The notes under the pieces: generated by a model | The model's input: only the letters and a program-made list of their open reading frames with translations | Told to the model about the DNA's origin: nothing | The model's database searches: none | Position numbers and translations under genes: made by a program | DNA from: Stieleria neptunia | GTDB lineage: Bacteria; Planctomycetota; Planctomycetia; Pirellulales; Pirellulaceae | Reading direction: 5' to 3' | Length of the DNA: 64,000 bases | Assembly: GCF_007754155.1 (NCBI RefSeq) | Contig: NZ_CP037423.1 | Coordinates: 6,072,567 to 6,136,566, forward strand | Shown here: positions 45,095 to 54,780 of the stretch, one piece after another | Layout: each line of letters begins with the position of its first letter | Position numbering within the stretch: position 1 is the stretch's first letter

Positions 45095-46144
45095 TCAATC
45101 CTTCAGCTCCTCTTCGGCGGCCTTGAGCTGCCGCACCAGACGTTCTTTTCTCTCGATCAGTTGTTCGACCGAGGGCCCAAACGCATCGGCCGGTCCGCTT
45201 TTGCGCGCATTGATGTCAGCGTCGATCAGCTGGATGGACGTGCGAAGTTGCTCGACCGTCGCGGCCTCTTCCGCTTTGTCGAACGCGATGTCTTCTGCCG
45301 TTGGCGTCTTTCTCGGTCTATCCGCAACCACCTTGAGCGTCGGCTGGGGGATGAACCGTTTGTTTTCGGGAATCGCGCGGGTGTTCATGAACGATGGTGA
45401 AACGATCTCGATGTCGGCGGCGTGCAAGGCGTCGAGCGCCGCTTGATTCAGACGAGAGCGTGCGGAGATCAGACTTTTGACATCTTCGAGTAACCCGGCC
45501 ACACGATAGGTGATCGAAAAATCGCCGAGCCCACGTATTTGAACGAAGCAGTCTTTCAGGCCGGCGCCGGAGGCTGCTTCGGAGAGGACTCGGAAAACAT
45601 CTTCGTGGGGGACATCGTAGCCGAGTGAGATATCGGATTTGATGATCGTGCCCGATGAACGCACCACGCGCATCGGGTGTGTCACCATGTACAGGTTCGG
45701 CACCGTCACAAGGTCGCGCAATTCCGTTTGAACTTCGGTGTGCAGCAGTCCCATTTCGGTGATCCTGCCGGTCAACTCGGCCACCGTGATGAAGTCGCCG
45801 GGGCGTGCGCTTTTGACGGCCTTCAACATGATGCCGGCCATCATGTTGCCGATAAAGGTCGCCGAGGAAAGTGCAATCGCGGCACTGAGCAAGATGCCGA
45901 TCAGGCTGAGCAATTGCCCACGCGTTTCGACACTCACCGGCAGGGCCAGGATGACCAACAACAGACCGGCGAATGTCAACAACAGCATGATCAGTTGAAA
46001 ACGGAACTGAGCGTCCGGATTGTCTTTCCATCTTCGTTTCAACATCCGATCGACCACCACCAGTCCGACCAGGACGACGGCGATGGTGCCGAGAAACGGA
46101 ACCAGGCTGGACGCGCCGGCGAGGTAACGATGAAGAAGTTCCAT
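45095..46144 (-). CDS. Mechanosensitive ion channel (MscS family), first copy
   Basis: From the ATG at 46144 the protein has 349 residues. Three hydrophobic segments (about 12-33, 48-70, 75-105) come before the conserved pore and beta region (ATFIGNMMAGIMLKAVKSARPGDFITV). The C-terminal cytoplasmic part ends in a coiled, charged tail (LIERKERLVRQLKAAEEELKD). It should open under membrane tension on osmotic downshock. A TTG at 46186 could extend it by 14 residues. It is divergent from the degenerate NTPase gene. Confidence 0.87.
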   Translation of the reverse strand: MELLHRYLAGASSLVPFLGTIAVVLVGLVVVDRMLKRRWKDNPDAQFRFQLIMLLLTFAGLLLVILALPVSVETRGQLLSLIGILLSAAIALSSATFIGNMMAGIMLKAVKSARPGDFITVAELTGRITEMGLLHTEVQTELRDLVTVPNLYMVTHPMRVVRSSGTIIKSDISLGYDVPHEDVFRVLSEAASGAGLKDCFVQIRGLGDFSITYRVAGLLEDVKSLISARSRLNQAALDALHAADIEIVSPSFMNTRAIPENKRFIPQPTLKVVADRPRKTPTAEDIAFDKAEEAATVEQLRTSIQLIDADINARKSGPADAFGPSVEQLIERKERLVRQLKAAEEELKD

Positions 46145-46453
46145 GGAGCCGAATTTCCGGTCGATCGCGATGGTATGAACTGGCAATAGCCGTGGAGCCC
46201 AAACCCCATGCCGTTGGCGTCAGCGGCTGGTCCAGGCTGTGGGAAGGGAGCGGCTGGAAACCTGAACTATACACCGGATGGTTGCCACGCGGTTCCGATC
46301 GCGTCTGTCATTGTCTGTCGAACGTTGTCTGTCGAAAATGAACTGAATTTGTCTACCGGGGCGGTAGTCGCGTTGGTACTCTGAAACGGGGGAATCAAGG
46401 TGAATGTTTCGACGATCAACGATCGACGACCAGCGATCAAGGTGTAGTATCCA
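46145..46453. other. Divergent promoter region, nothing specific seen
   Basis: These 309 bases separate the MscS gene and the degenerate NTPase gene. No clear promoter pair, repeat or small gene was found. Confidence 0.5.
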
Positions 46454-47671
46454 TTGAAGCGATGGGACGTGATTCCTGCGAGCGACTTTCAAGTCCCATG
46501 TTCGGCCGCCAATGAAGCGGCGCTGGGGCGATCGCTTCGTGTTTGGCGTTGGTTCAAGGGCGAGTTTCTGCAGCTTTCGGAGCAATCCGCCGCGGGCCAT
46601 TCGAACAAGTTGCGAAACTGTTCCGCCGTCGAATTGGAACCGTTGACGCACGAGATCGATTGGAAGCGAGTCGCCGGGGAGGTGTCGGAAGGGCTGACCG
46701 AAGGGTTTGAAACCGATGGGTCGGACGGGCGCCGTGTCGTCCCCCTGGTCGGTCCGCCGGGGTCTGGCATCGCGGAGATGCTCGCGGCTTTGGCGCAGGA
46801 GCGCCAGTCACCGCTGCTCGAGGCGCCGGAGACGGATCGCGTGCTCGGCGAGATGGATGCCGAAGACCTGGATCTGACCGCCTGGGATGCGTCGGGCGAT
46901 TCGATGCTGGTGATCCCGTCGTTGGAGCGATTCTATCTACGGCACGAATCGGGGCTGACGCTTGTGCGGAGTCTGATCGAGCGATTGGCCTCGGGCGGGC
47001 GTGTGCTCGTGGGTTGTGACAGTTGGGCTTGGGCGTTTCTGCAACAGGCCGCTGGTATCGAAGACATGCTCGGTCCGCCGATGACGTTGGCGCCGTTCGA
47101 CGCGCCGCGTTTGGATGCCTGGTTGCGTGGCGTCTACGATCTTCAGCAAATCGAATTCGTGCAACGGGGCCGCGACGCCCCGGTGTTTCCTGACTGTTCG
47201 AAAGGATCCGACAGCGAGTCTGAAAAGTCCCAGCCAGCGACGTCGGATCTGGTCAAATCATTTGCGGCCCATTCGCGAGGCAACCCGGGGGTCGCCCTCG
47301 CACTCTGGACGTCTTGTCTGCGGATCTGCGACCCGGATTCGGACGCAGACGGGCAAGACGATGACACGTCAGCGGGGTCAACGCTTTGGTTGGTGCCTCC
47401 GTCCGAGCTTGAGGTGCACGCGCCGGACAACGGCAGGAACCGCATCGAGCGATTTCTCCTTCACACACTGCTTCAGCACGGCGGGCTGTCTCTGGCGACT
47501 CTCGTGACACTGTTGCCGTTTTCGCGCGAACAGATCTGCCGCCGCTTGGCCGAGCTTCGGCTGGCCGGTGCCGTCGCCGAGCGGGACGGGCGGTTCCAAG
47601 TCACCTTGACCGCGTATCCCCAAATCCGCCGCGATTTGGTTGGTGAAGGATTTTTGGGCGATGCGTTTTAA
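46454..47671 (+). CDS. Degenerate P-loop NTPase with winged-helix end
   Basis: This protein of about 405 residues is not clearly assignable. A sequence VPLVGPPGSGIAEML (about 96-110) sits where a Walker A would be, but the Lys is replaced by Ile, so ATP binding is doubtful. A hydrophobic strand MLVIPSL (about 151-157) could be a Walker B relic, and VLVGCDSWAWAFLQQ (about 184-198) follows. The C-terminal 100 residues include a winged-helix-like segment (LATLVTLLPFSREQICRRLAEL). The start is uncertain (TTG 46454 or GTG 46469). It lies between two MscS genes, 57 bases before the second, and is probably co-transcribed with it. Confidence 0.7.
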   Translation: MKRWDVIPASDFQVPCSAANEAALGRSLRVWRWFKGEFLQLSEQSAAGHSNKLRNCSAVELEPLTHEIDWKRVAGEVSEGLTEGFETDGSDGRRVVPLVGPPGSGIAEMLAALAQERQSPLLEAPETDRVLGEMDAEDLDLTAWDASGDSMLVIPSLERFYLRHESGLTLVRSLIERLASGGRVLVGCDSWAWAFLQQAAGIEDMLGPPMTLAPFDAPRLDAWLRGVYDLQQIEFVQRGRDAPVFPDCSKGSDSESEKSQPATSDLVKSFAAHSRGNPGVALALWTSCLRICDPDSDADGQDDDTSAGSTLWLVPPSELEVHAPDNGRNRIERFLLHTLLQHGGLSLATLVTLLPFSREQICRRLAELRLAGAVAERDGRFQVTLTAYPQIRRDLVGEGFLGDAF

Positions 47672-47727
47672 GCAACGAGCGGAAGCGAAGCCTTTGATGA
47701 TTCTGTTGATGATCACCTTGTGGAACG

Positions 47728-48558
47728 ATGACCATGCCTGACACCCAGGACGCCGAAAAACAAATCAGTCAGATCCTACGTGACTGGAGCGATATCCAGC
47801 TGGTGGAGGCCGCCATCGTTCTGGCGGTGGGCATCGTACTGGCGGTGGCGATCAAATGGTTGGTGCCACGGCTTGCCGAACGCGTGCCGGATCGGTTTCG
47901 GCTTTGGATTCTTCCCTGGGAACCGATTTTCCGCGTGGTGGTGGTGGTCTTTTTGTTCGCCTACATCATTCCACTGTTCATCAACCCGACGCCCGAGAAT
48001 CTGATCGCGATTTCGGGGACGCTTGCCGTTGCGCTGGGGTTCGCGTTCAAAGATTACGCCAGCAGTCTGATCGCGGGAGTGGTTGCCCTGTACGAACGGC
48101 CCTACCGCAACGGTGACTGGGTGAGAATCGAGGACGCGTATGGCGAAGTTCAATCGCACGATTTACGAACGGTCCAGGTCCTGACGCCCGACGACACCTT
48201 GGTCGCCATTCCCCACAGCAAAATCTGGATGACCGCCGTTTACAACGACACCTGCGGAAAGCGCGATCTGATGTGCGTCGCGGACTTCTATTTGCACCCC
48301 GATCACGATGGTGTTCTGGTTCGACAAAAGTTGCACGACGTGGCGATCACCAGCCCCTACCTCAATTCGGACCGTCCGGTCGTGGTCGTGGCCGCCGAGC
48401 AACCGTGGGGGACACATTACCGGCTCAAGGCCTATCCGTTGGACGGACGCGATCAATTCTCGTTCACCACCGACCTGACGTTGCGCGGCAAGGCGATGTT
48501 GCGTCGCTTGGAAATCAAACCGGCGGTGGCGGCACCCGTCGCCCAGCCGAGCGTCTAG
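47728..48558 (+). CDS. Mechanosensitive ion channel (MscS family), second copy
   Basis: This protein has 276 residues with membrane segments at about 26-46, 64-85 and 92-118. The pore helix ISGTLAVALGFAFKDYASSLIA and the beta-domain signature RNGDWVRIEDAYGEVQSH are clearly MscS. The cytoplasmic domain is complete, with a C-terminal tail AVAAPVAQPSV. The first 25 residues are polar. It differs strongly from the copy at 45095-46144, so the pair is not a recent duplication. It follows the degenerate NTPase. Confidence 0.92.
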   Translation: MTMPDTQDAEKQISQILRDWSDIQLVEAAIVLAVGIVLAVAIKWLVPRLAERVPDRFRLWILPWEPIFRVVVVVFLFAYIIPLFINPTPENLIAISGTLAVALGFAFKDYASSLIAGVVALYERPYRNGDWVRIEDAYGEVQSHDLRTVQVLTPDDTLVAIPHSKIWMTAVYNDTCGKRDLMCVADFYLHPDHDGVLVRQKLHDVAITSPYLNSDRPVVVVAAEQPWGTHYRLKAYPLDGRDQFSFTTDLTLRGKAMLRRLEIKPAVAAPVAQPSV

Positions 48559-48787
48559 CGCTTGGTCAGCCTTTCTGACGCTGACGTTTTCGATGGACTG
48601 AATTTCAATGCAGGTCAGCCTCCCTGGGGAGCCCGTGCAGTAGTTATTTAAGTCGTCGATCGCAAGCGATTTTTGTCACTCTCCTCCGGGGAGAGTCGAG
48701 CCTAGCGAGGAGAGGGGTTGCTTGGGGGCGCCCATCAAGGGTGACGTGAACGCCGGGATTCACCGTTCGACCTCCCCTCGCTTCGCT

Positions 48788-48846
48788 CGACCCTCCTGCC
48801 AGGAGGGTGACTTTAAGAACTGCACGACCTCCCAGCGGGAGAGTGA
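48788..48846. repeat. GGAGGGTGAC hairpin repeats, second locus
   Basis: GACCCTCCTGCCAGGAGGGT forms a hairpin, then ACTTTAAG, then AACTGCACGACCTCCCAGCG and GGAGAGTGA. The order is like that at 44395-44460. Confidence 0.7.
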
Positions 48847-49173
48847 ATCAGCGTTTTGCAAAGCACTCGCCGCGTTATTGATGACATGTTGTTGTCAATT
48901 TGATATCGCCTTCGGCGTCGTCCGTTCGGTGTCCAGCGTCGGTCGAACCGCATGTTTCTGCGGGTTGGAGCTGATTCCGCAACGATGGCGCGGCCGCCAG
49001 CGAATTCCGGCACCCCATGTGCAAGCTGTTGCACTCGGTTGATCCGACGGGTCTGGTTGCGGTCCAGATCCTGATGAGGGTTGGCCCCCAGCGACCTTTC
49101 TGGCCGAACGCCTCGGCGATGTTCGTGTGCCGTCCGGTCGCAAAATTGACTTTACCACGACGATCGGATCGTC

Positions 49174-49188
49174 GATAACAAGATTATC
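49174..49188. promoter_or_regulatory. Palindrome before the metal-efflux operon
   Basis: GATAA and TTATC flank CAAGA, a perfect 5-base inverted repeat 24 bases before the first gene's GTG. It could be an operator for a metal sensor, but no matching promoter boxes were found. Confidence 0.3.
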
Positions 49189-49211
49189 TTTCCACCACAG
49201 GGATTCCGAAC

Positions 49212-49721
49212 GTGAACGCCACGTGCAGACTTTTCACCGTCGCAGCGATGTTGCTGCACTCGATCTTCGGGTGCACACTCCATCACGCTTGCGCCGATGC
49301 GAAGCAAGCGCACGCGAAGCAGGTTCATGGGGAGCACCAACCGGTCGAGCAAACGGGGGCGTGTGGTGGGCATGACTGTCATGGCCATGCGAGCAGCGAT
49401 CATGACGCGATCGACCGCCACCTGAAGCCGTTCGGAACGTGGCTGGTCAGCTTCAACGATTGCCGGCAAACGCCCTGTCGCAATACGCCCTGTCGGCATA
49501 GTGACACGCCGTGTTGCTCGGTGGTCCAATGCAGCTTCATCGTTTCCAGCGGATTCGCGTTCTCGGCCGACATCGGGCAGGTTCAATTCGCCGCTGCCGA
49601 AACCGACGGCGCATTGGCGCGATCGTCGCGCAGTCGTTTGTACGATCACAGCGCCCGCAACAGTGTCGCCCTGGACGGCTCTCTGTCCCGCTGCGCCCTG
49701 CATTGCTCTTGGCAGATTTGA
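49212..49721 (+). CDS. Exported His/Cys-rich protein of the metal operon
   Basis: This 169-residue protein has an N-terminal signal-like stretch (about 6-28). The following part is crowded with His and Cys (ACGGHDCHGHASSDHD at about 50-65; CRQTPCRNTPCRH at about 84-96; CC at about 101), suggesting metal binding in the periplasm. The C-terminal half is less distinctive. I know of no named family. It starts with GTG and is followed by the RND adaptor 128 bases on. Its place at the head of the operon suggests a periplasmic chaperone or sensor of the exported ion. Confidence 0.65.
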   Translation: MNATCRLFTVAAMLLHSIFGCTLHHACADAKQAHAKQVHGEHQPVEQTGACGGHDCHGHASSDHDAIDRHLKPFGTWLVSFNDCRQTPCRNTPCRHSDTPCCSVVQCSFIVSSGFAFSADIGQVQFAAAETDGALARSSRSRLYDHSARNSVALDGSLSRCALHCSWQI

Positions 49722-49849
49722 CCGCACGATTCACTTCGTCGTTGTCAAATCATCTTTGCCATTTCATCGATCGCGGAAACGCATTCGATCGATGATCCGC
49801 GCCATGCGTTCTTGAAACGTGTGCGTGCCGATTTTAGGGAACCCCAAAC

Positions 49850-51334
49850 ATGCCTGCGCCTCACTTGTGGCTTGCGCGTCTGCGCGGTGCGTCGATCACC
49901 CTTGTCGCCGTCCTGCTGACGATCGTTGTTGGCGTCGCAGTCGGAACGAATCCCCTGTCTCGGTTTCGTGGGGCCGATCCGGTGGCGGACGAAACGGAGG
50001 CGGACCATGACCCGCACGAAGGACATGACCACGGCGAATCTTCCCAAGCCGAATCGGTTGCGCTCAGCAAGCAGGCTCGGGCCAACATGGGACTGCGAAC
50101 CGCGACGGTCGAAGCCGGGCGATACACGCAATACATGGAGGTCCCGGGCGTGGTGACCCAGTGGCCGGGACGGACGCACATTGCGGTGACCAGCCCATTG
50201 ACGGGCGTGCTAAATTCGATCTTGGTTTCGCGAGGGGAGTTGGTCAAAAGTGGCGCCCCGCTGTTCACACTGCGATTGACTCACCAAGACCTGGTCAACA
50301 CCCAGGAGACGTTTTTGACAAAGTTGGGCGAGCTGGATGTGGAACAGCGAGAGATCGATCGTCTGTCGTCGGTTGCGACGTCCGGGGCCATCGCCGGCAA
50401 AACGCTGTTGGCCCGTCAGTACGAGCGCGACAAACTGATGGCGGGTGTTCGGGCGGCGCGGCAAGCGATGTTGTTGCACGGTTTGACTGAGCAGCAGATC
50501 ATGCAGATCGAACGATCGCGGGTGTTGATTCGTGAGATCACGGTTTACGCTCCCTTGATTCATGAAGACGATTCGTTGCACCACGAATCGCTCGGCCATG
50601 CCAACGATCGTCTTTCCGAATCATCGACGGAGCGTTACGCGTCGATGCTTCAACCTCCGGTGCCGCCGGCCGAGCATCGCCATGTGGAGGCGGAGTTTCT
50701 GGTGACCGAGCTGTTGGCTCGCCGCGGCGAATCGGTCAGCGCCGGCGACGAGTTGGCCCAGCTGTCTGATTTCAGCCAGGTGCTGATCGAAGGCCAGGCG
50801 TTCCAACGGGACGGAAAGGCGTTGCGAAGAGCGGCCGATACCGGGGCCGATGTTCAAGCCATCATCGAATCCTCCGGTGAAGGGCCTGAGCTGATCGACG
50901 GGCTGAAAGTGGTATACATCGGAAACGAAGTCGATCGCCGATCACGCGCCCTGCCGTTTTACGTCTCGCTGACCAACCAAGTGGAACGGACCGAACAAAG
51001 TGGCGACAAACGCTACATCAGTTGGCTGTACAAACCGGGGCAACGATTGACCGTTCGGCTGCCGATCTCGCAAGTCGAAAACGCGATTGTCGTTCCCAAA
51101 GACGCCGTCGCCGAAGAAGGGGCCGAGCGGTATCTGTTCGTCGAAAACGGCGACCACTTCGATCGCGTCCCGGTGTCCATCATTGCCCGCGACTCGGTCC
51201 ACGTCGCGATCCACAATGACGGACAAGTCTGGCCGGGACAGGTGATCGCCGTCAGCGGCGCCCACCAATTGCAAATGGCCATGAAGAACCAGTCCGGCGC
51301 CGCGATCGATCCCCACGCCGGCCACAACCACTGA
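49850..51334 (+). CDS. Heavy-metal RND efflux adaptor (CusB/CzcB-like)
   Basis: This membrane-fusion subunit has 494 residues. An N-terminal hydrophobic segment (about 10-30) is followed by a histidine-rich stretch ADHDPHEGHDHGE (about 49-61). Lipoyl halves (VVTQWPGRTHIAVTSPLTG and FLVTELLARRGESVSAGDEL), a hairpin, and beta-barrel domains follow, ending in another His-rich tail DPHAGHNH. The His clusters suggest binding of zinc, copper, cobalt or silver before transfer to the pump. AGGGAA lies about 9 bases upstream of the ATG. The permease gene follows 75 bases later. Confidence 0.92.
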   Translation: MPAPHLWLARLRGASITLVAVLLTIVVGVAVGTNPLSRFRGADPVADETEADHDPHEGHDHGESSQAESVALSKQARANMGLRTATVEAGRYTQYMEVPGVVTQWPGRTHIAVTSPLTGVLNSILVSRGELVKSGAPLFTLRLTHQDLVNTQETFLTKLGELDVEQREIDRLSSVATSGAIAGKTLLARQYERDKLMAGVRAARQAMLLHGLTEQQIMQIERSRVLIREITVYAPLIHEDDSLHHESLGHANDRLSESSTERYASMLQPPVPPAEHRHVEAEFLVTELLARRGESVSAGDELAQLSDFSQVLIEGQAFQRDGKALRRAADTGADVQAIIESSGEGPELIDGLKVVYIGNEVDRRSRALPFYVSLTNQVERTEQSGDKRYISWLYKPGQRLTVRLPISQVENAIVVPKDAVAEEGAERYLFVENGDHFDRVPVSIIARDSVHVAIHNDGQVWPGQVIAVSGAHQLQMAMKNQSGAAIDPHAGHNH

Positions 51335-51408
51335 TCGTCGAGCGAAAGCCCCCCTCGCGCTCCAATGTCCCCTTTGCTCCGGAAACGGAAATCGACCGCT
51401 CTGCGACC

Positions 51409-54400
51409 ATGTTAGACAAAATCATCTCCTTTTCGCTCAACAATCGGCTGATCGTGCTGGCCGTGGCCGCGATGTTGCTGCTCGTCGGCGGCTATCAAAC
51501 CACGCGGTTGCCGATCGACGTCTTTCCCAACTTGAACCGTCCGCGGGTGGTGGTGATTACCGAAGCCCCCGGCATGGCTCCCGAAGAAGTCGAAGCGTTG
51601 ATCACGTTTCCGCTGGAAACCGCGTTCAATGGGGCCAGCGGTGTCGAAGCGGTCCGTAGCAGCAGCGGCATCGGTCTGTCGGTCATCTACGTCGAATTCG
51701 ACTGGAACACCGACATCTACAACGATCGACAGGTGGTCACCGAACGGTTGCAGCTGGCGACCGATCAACTGCCCGACGGCGTCAAGCCGACCCTGGCGCC
51801 GATTTCGTCCATCATGGGACAGATCCTGATGTACGGGATGTGGAGCGAAGCAGGCCAGACGCCGCCGATGGAAGTGCGAACGCTGGCCGATTGGGTGGTC
51901 CGCCAACGCCTGTTGACCATCCCGGGGGTTTCCCAAGTGTTCACGATGGGCGGCGGCCGGATGCAGTACCAGGTGCTGGTCGACCCGGACGCGCTGCGTT
52001 CGTTTGACCTGACGATGCACGATGTGCACACCGCCGTGGCCGAATCGAATCTGAACGCGACCGGCGGCTATTTAGACGAACGCGGTGCCAACGAGTTGCT
52101 CGTCCGCGGCTTGGGACGAATCACAAGTTTGGACGAGTTACGGGGAATCGCCATCACGTTGCGGGAAGGTCGCGCGATCACGCTCGGCGACGTCGCCCGT
52201 GTCGTCGAGGGCGTCCAAGAAATGCGCGGCGATTCATCGGCCTACATCCGTGACGGGGACGGAGCCATCCAAGGCGGCCCGGCCGTGGTGCTGACCGTCA
52301 ACAAGCAACCCGGAAGCGATACGCGTGCGGTCGACCGGGCGATCGAGCAAGCCTTGGAGGAACTGAAGATCGCGCTGCCGGACGACATCCGTATTGCCAA
52401 CGTCTATTCGCAACGATCCTTCATCGATCGGGCGATCGAAAACGTCGTCGAGGCGCTGGCCGACGGCGGAGTGCTGGTGTTGGTGATCCTGTTCTTGTTT
52501 CTGCTCAATTTCCGTACCACCTTCATCACACTGACGGCCATCCCGCTGTCCATCATTGCCACCGCCTGCGTCTTCGCCGCGTTCGGATTGTCGATCAACA
52601 CGATGACGCTGGGCGGTTTGGCTGTCGCGATCGGTGAATTGGTTGATGATGCGATCGTCGATGTCGAAAACATCTTTCGCCGGCTGAAGGAAAACCGAAA
52701 CGCGGTCAATCCTCGGCCAATCCTGAAGGTCGTTTACGAAGCCAGCATCGAAGTCCGCAGCAGCGTCGTGTACGGCACGGCCATCGTCGTGCTGGTTTTC
52801 ATTCCGCTGTTTGCACTCGAAGGCATGGAAGGCAAGCTGTTTGTGCCGCTGGCGATGGGCTACGTGGTCTCGCTGGTTGTGTCCCTGGCCGTCTCGTTGA
52901 CCGTGACCCCGGTTCTGGCGTCACTGCTGCTGGTCGGTCGGCGGGTGTGGCGATTGGTTTTACCGGTGTTGTCGCTGGGCATCGCGGCCTTGATCGTGTA
53001 CTGGGTGCTGCCCCGAGCGGTGGATCTGTTGTCGCTGCCGCTGGAGTTGCCAGGCGATCCGCTTTGGTGGTCGATCGGATTGACGCCGGTCATTTTGATC
53101 GGGATTGAGACGCTGGAAATGTGGCTGGGCGGAGAAACCGCGGAGGAAGGTCGGTTGCTGGAAGGGTTGAAGGGGATCGCCGGATTGGCGATCAACCTGA
53201 GCACGCGCATGTCCGGGCCGGTCTTGGCGATCGCCGCGGTGTTGGTCGCTTTTGCACTGATCGCAGCATCCCAATTGGAACGTGATTTCTTACCTCCCTT
53301 CAATGAAGGCTCGGTGCAGGTCAACGCGTTGCTCGCCCCCGGCACGTCGTTGGCCACCAGCAACAAGATCGGCCAGTCGGTTCAACAACGATTGATGCAA
53401 ATTGACAACGTCCAATCGATCGCTCGGCGAACCGGACGAGCGGAGCTGGACGAACATGCCGAGGGCGTCAACGTCACCGAGTTGTTTTTGGAAATCGCCG
53501 ACGAGGCGGATCGCGAAGAGACGATCACCGAGATTCGACAAGCCATGGATGAAATTCCCGGAGTCGTTTCCAGCACCGAACAACCGCTCGCGCACTTGAT
53601 CAGCCACATGATCTCGGGCGTCAAAGCTCAGATCGGGATCAAACTCTACGGTGACGATTTAGACGTGCTGCGGAAGAAAGCCGAGGAAATGAAACAGCGG
53701 ATTGCCGGCGTCGAGGGGCTGGCGGACGTCTTGATCGAACAGCAAACCAATATCCCGCAATTGCGGATCGAACTCAATCGTAGGGCGTTGACGCAAAACG
53801 GTCTGCGCCCGGCGCATGTGATGGAAATCGTCCAGACCGCGATGAACGGAGAAGTCGTCAGCCAGGTGCTGCTCGGTCAACGCACGTTTGATCTACTCGT
53901 TCGGCTGGACGAACCGTTTCGAGAAGACGTCACGAAATTGAAGCGGCTGGTCATCCCGTTGCCGGACGGTGGGATGGTGCCGCTCGAGTCGGTCGCACGG
54001 ATCTACGAAAGTGGCGGCCCCAACATGATCAAACGCGAACAGGTCCGTCGACGCATCGTGTTGCAAGCCAACGTGTCCCAGCGAGGTGTCGTCGACGTCG
54101 TCAACGACATCAAGACGGCGTTGGCCGAGATGGAATTGGAACCGGGTTACTTCATCGAATACGGCGGACAGTTTGAAAGTCAGCAATCCGCATCCCGACG
54201 ATTGGCCTTGCTGTCGGTCGTCGCGCTGGTCGGCATGTTTCTGGTGCTGTACACCTTGTTCGGCAACGTGAACTTCTCGTTGCAGGTCCTGGTTGCCCTG
54301 CCGACCGCATTCATCGGGGCGGTCGCCGCGCTGGTTCTGACCGACCAAAACCTGACCGTCGCTGCGATGGTCGGTTTCATCTCGCTGTGTGGGATCGCCA

Positions 54401-54780
54401 GCCGCAATGGCATTTTATTGCTGAATCACTATCTGCATCTGGTCGAGCACGAAGGCGAATCTTGGACGCCAGAAATGGTCACGCGGGCCGGCCAAGAGCG
54501 GATGGCGCCGGTGCTGATGACGGCGCTGACCAGTGGCATCGGGTTGCTGCCGTTGGCGTTGGCCGCGGGCGAACCCGGCAAAGAGATCCTGTACCCGATC
54601 GCCACCGTGATCGTCGGCGGATTGCTGACCAGCACGTTGGCGGAGTTCTTTGTCCGCCCGGCGCTGTTCTGGACCATCGGTCTTGGTGCCGGCCGACAAA
54701 TTTTGAAAGACAGATCGTCACACGTTGTGGCGACATCCACCGATGATAAATCCCCCTCACCCCTTGAGAGAACCCGATGA
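51409..54780 (+). CDS. Heavy-metal RND efflux permease (CusA/CzcA-like)
   Basis: The inner-membrane pump has 1,123 residues. It starts MLDKIISFSLNNRLIVLAVA, typical of the heavy-metal (HME) subfamily. The segment AVAIGELVDDAIVDVENIF carries the paired Asp of the proton path. The periplasmic part has SIMGQILMYGMWSEA and GGRMQYQVLVDPDAL, also HME-like. An additional hydrophobic stretch of about 60 residues (around 515-575) between helices makes it longer than usual. It overlaps the next gene by 4 bases. Metal specificity cannot be read reliably from the sequence. No outer-membrane factor gene is nearby. Confidence 0.95.
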   Translation: MLDKIISFSLNNRLIVLAVAAMLLLVGGYQTTRLPIDVFPNLNRPRVVVITEAPGMAPEEVEALITFPLETAFNGASGVEAVRSSSGIGLSVIYVEFDWNTDIYNDRQVVTERLQLATDQLPDGVKPTLAPISSIMGQILMYGMWSEAGQTPPMEVRTLADWVVRQRLLTIPGVSQVFTMGGGRMQYQVLVDPDALRSFDLTMHDVHTAVAESNLNATGGYLDERGANELLVRGLGRITSLDELRGIAITLREGRAITLGDVARVVEGVQEMRGDSSAYIRDGDGAIQGGPAVVLTVNKQPGSDTRAVDRAIEQALEELKIALPDDIRIANVYSQRSFIDRAIENVVEALADGGVLVLVILFLFLLNFRTTFITLTAIPLSIIATACVFAAFGLSINTMTLGGLAVAIGELVDDAIVDVENIFRRLKENRNAVNPRPILKVVYEASIEVRSSVVYGTAIVVLVFIPLFALEGMEGKLFVPLAMGYVVSLVVSLAVSLTVTPVLASLLLVGRRVWRLVLPVLSLGIAALIVYWVLPRAVDLLSLPLELPGDPLWWSIGLTPVILIGIETLEMWLGGETAEEGRLLEGLKGIAGLAINLSTRMSGPVLAIAAVLVAFALIAASQLERDFLPPFNEGSVQVNALLAPGTSLATSNKIGQSVQQRLMQIDNVQSIARRTGRAELDEHAEGVNVTELFLEIADEADREETITEIRQAMDEIPGVVSSTEQPLAHLISHMISGVKAQIGIKLYGDDLDVLRKKAEEMKQRIAGVEGLADVLIEQQTNIPQLRIELNRRALTQNGLRPAHVMEIVQTAMNGEVVSQVLLGQRTFDLLVRLDEPFREDVTKLKRLVIPLPDGGMVPLESVARIYESGGPNMIKREQVRRRIVLQANVSQRGVVDVVNDIKTALAEMELEPGYFIEYGGQFESQQSASRRLALLSVVALVGMFLVLYTLFGNVNFSLQVLVALPTAFIGAVAALVLTDQNLTVAAMVGFISLCGIASRNGILLLNHYLHLVEHEGESWTPEMVTRAGQERMAPVLMTALTSGIGLLPLALAAGEPGKEILYPIATVIVGGLLTSTLAEFFVRPALFWTIGLGAGRQILKDRSSHVVATSTDDKSPSPLERTR

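Larger units (their letters stand above)
48559..49211. other. Intergenic region with GGAGGGTGAC repeats and possible operator
   Basis: The 650 bases contain hairpins related to 44395-44460 (48788-48846), a CTCTCCTCCGGGGAGAG hairpin near 48679-48695, and, close to the metal operon, the palindrome GATAACAAGATTATC (49174-49188). There is no convincing gene. Confidence 0.6.

Noticed and set aside
49146..49174. TTGACT as -35 box of the metal operon
   Set aside because: No acceptable -10 hexamer occurs at 16-19 bases; the next AT-rich hexamer is 22 bases away.
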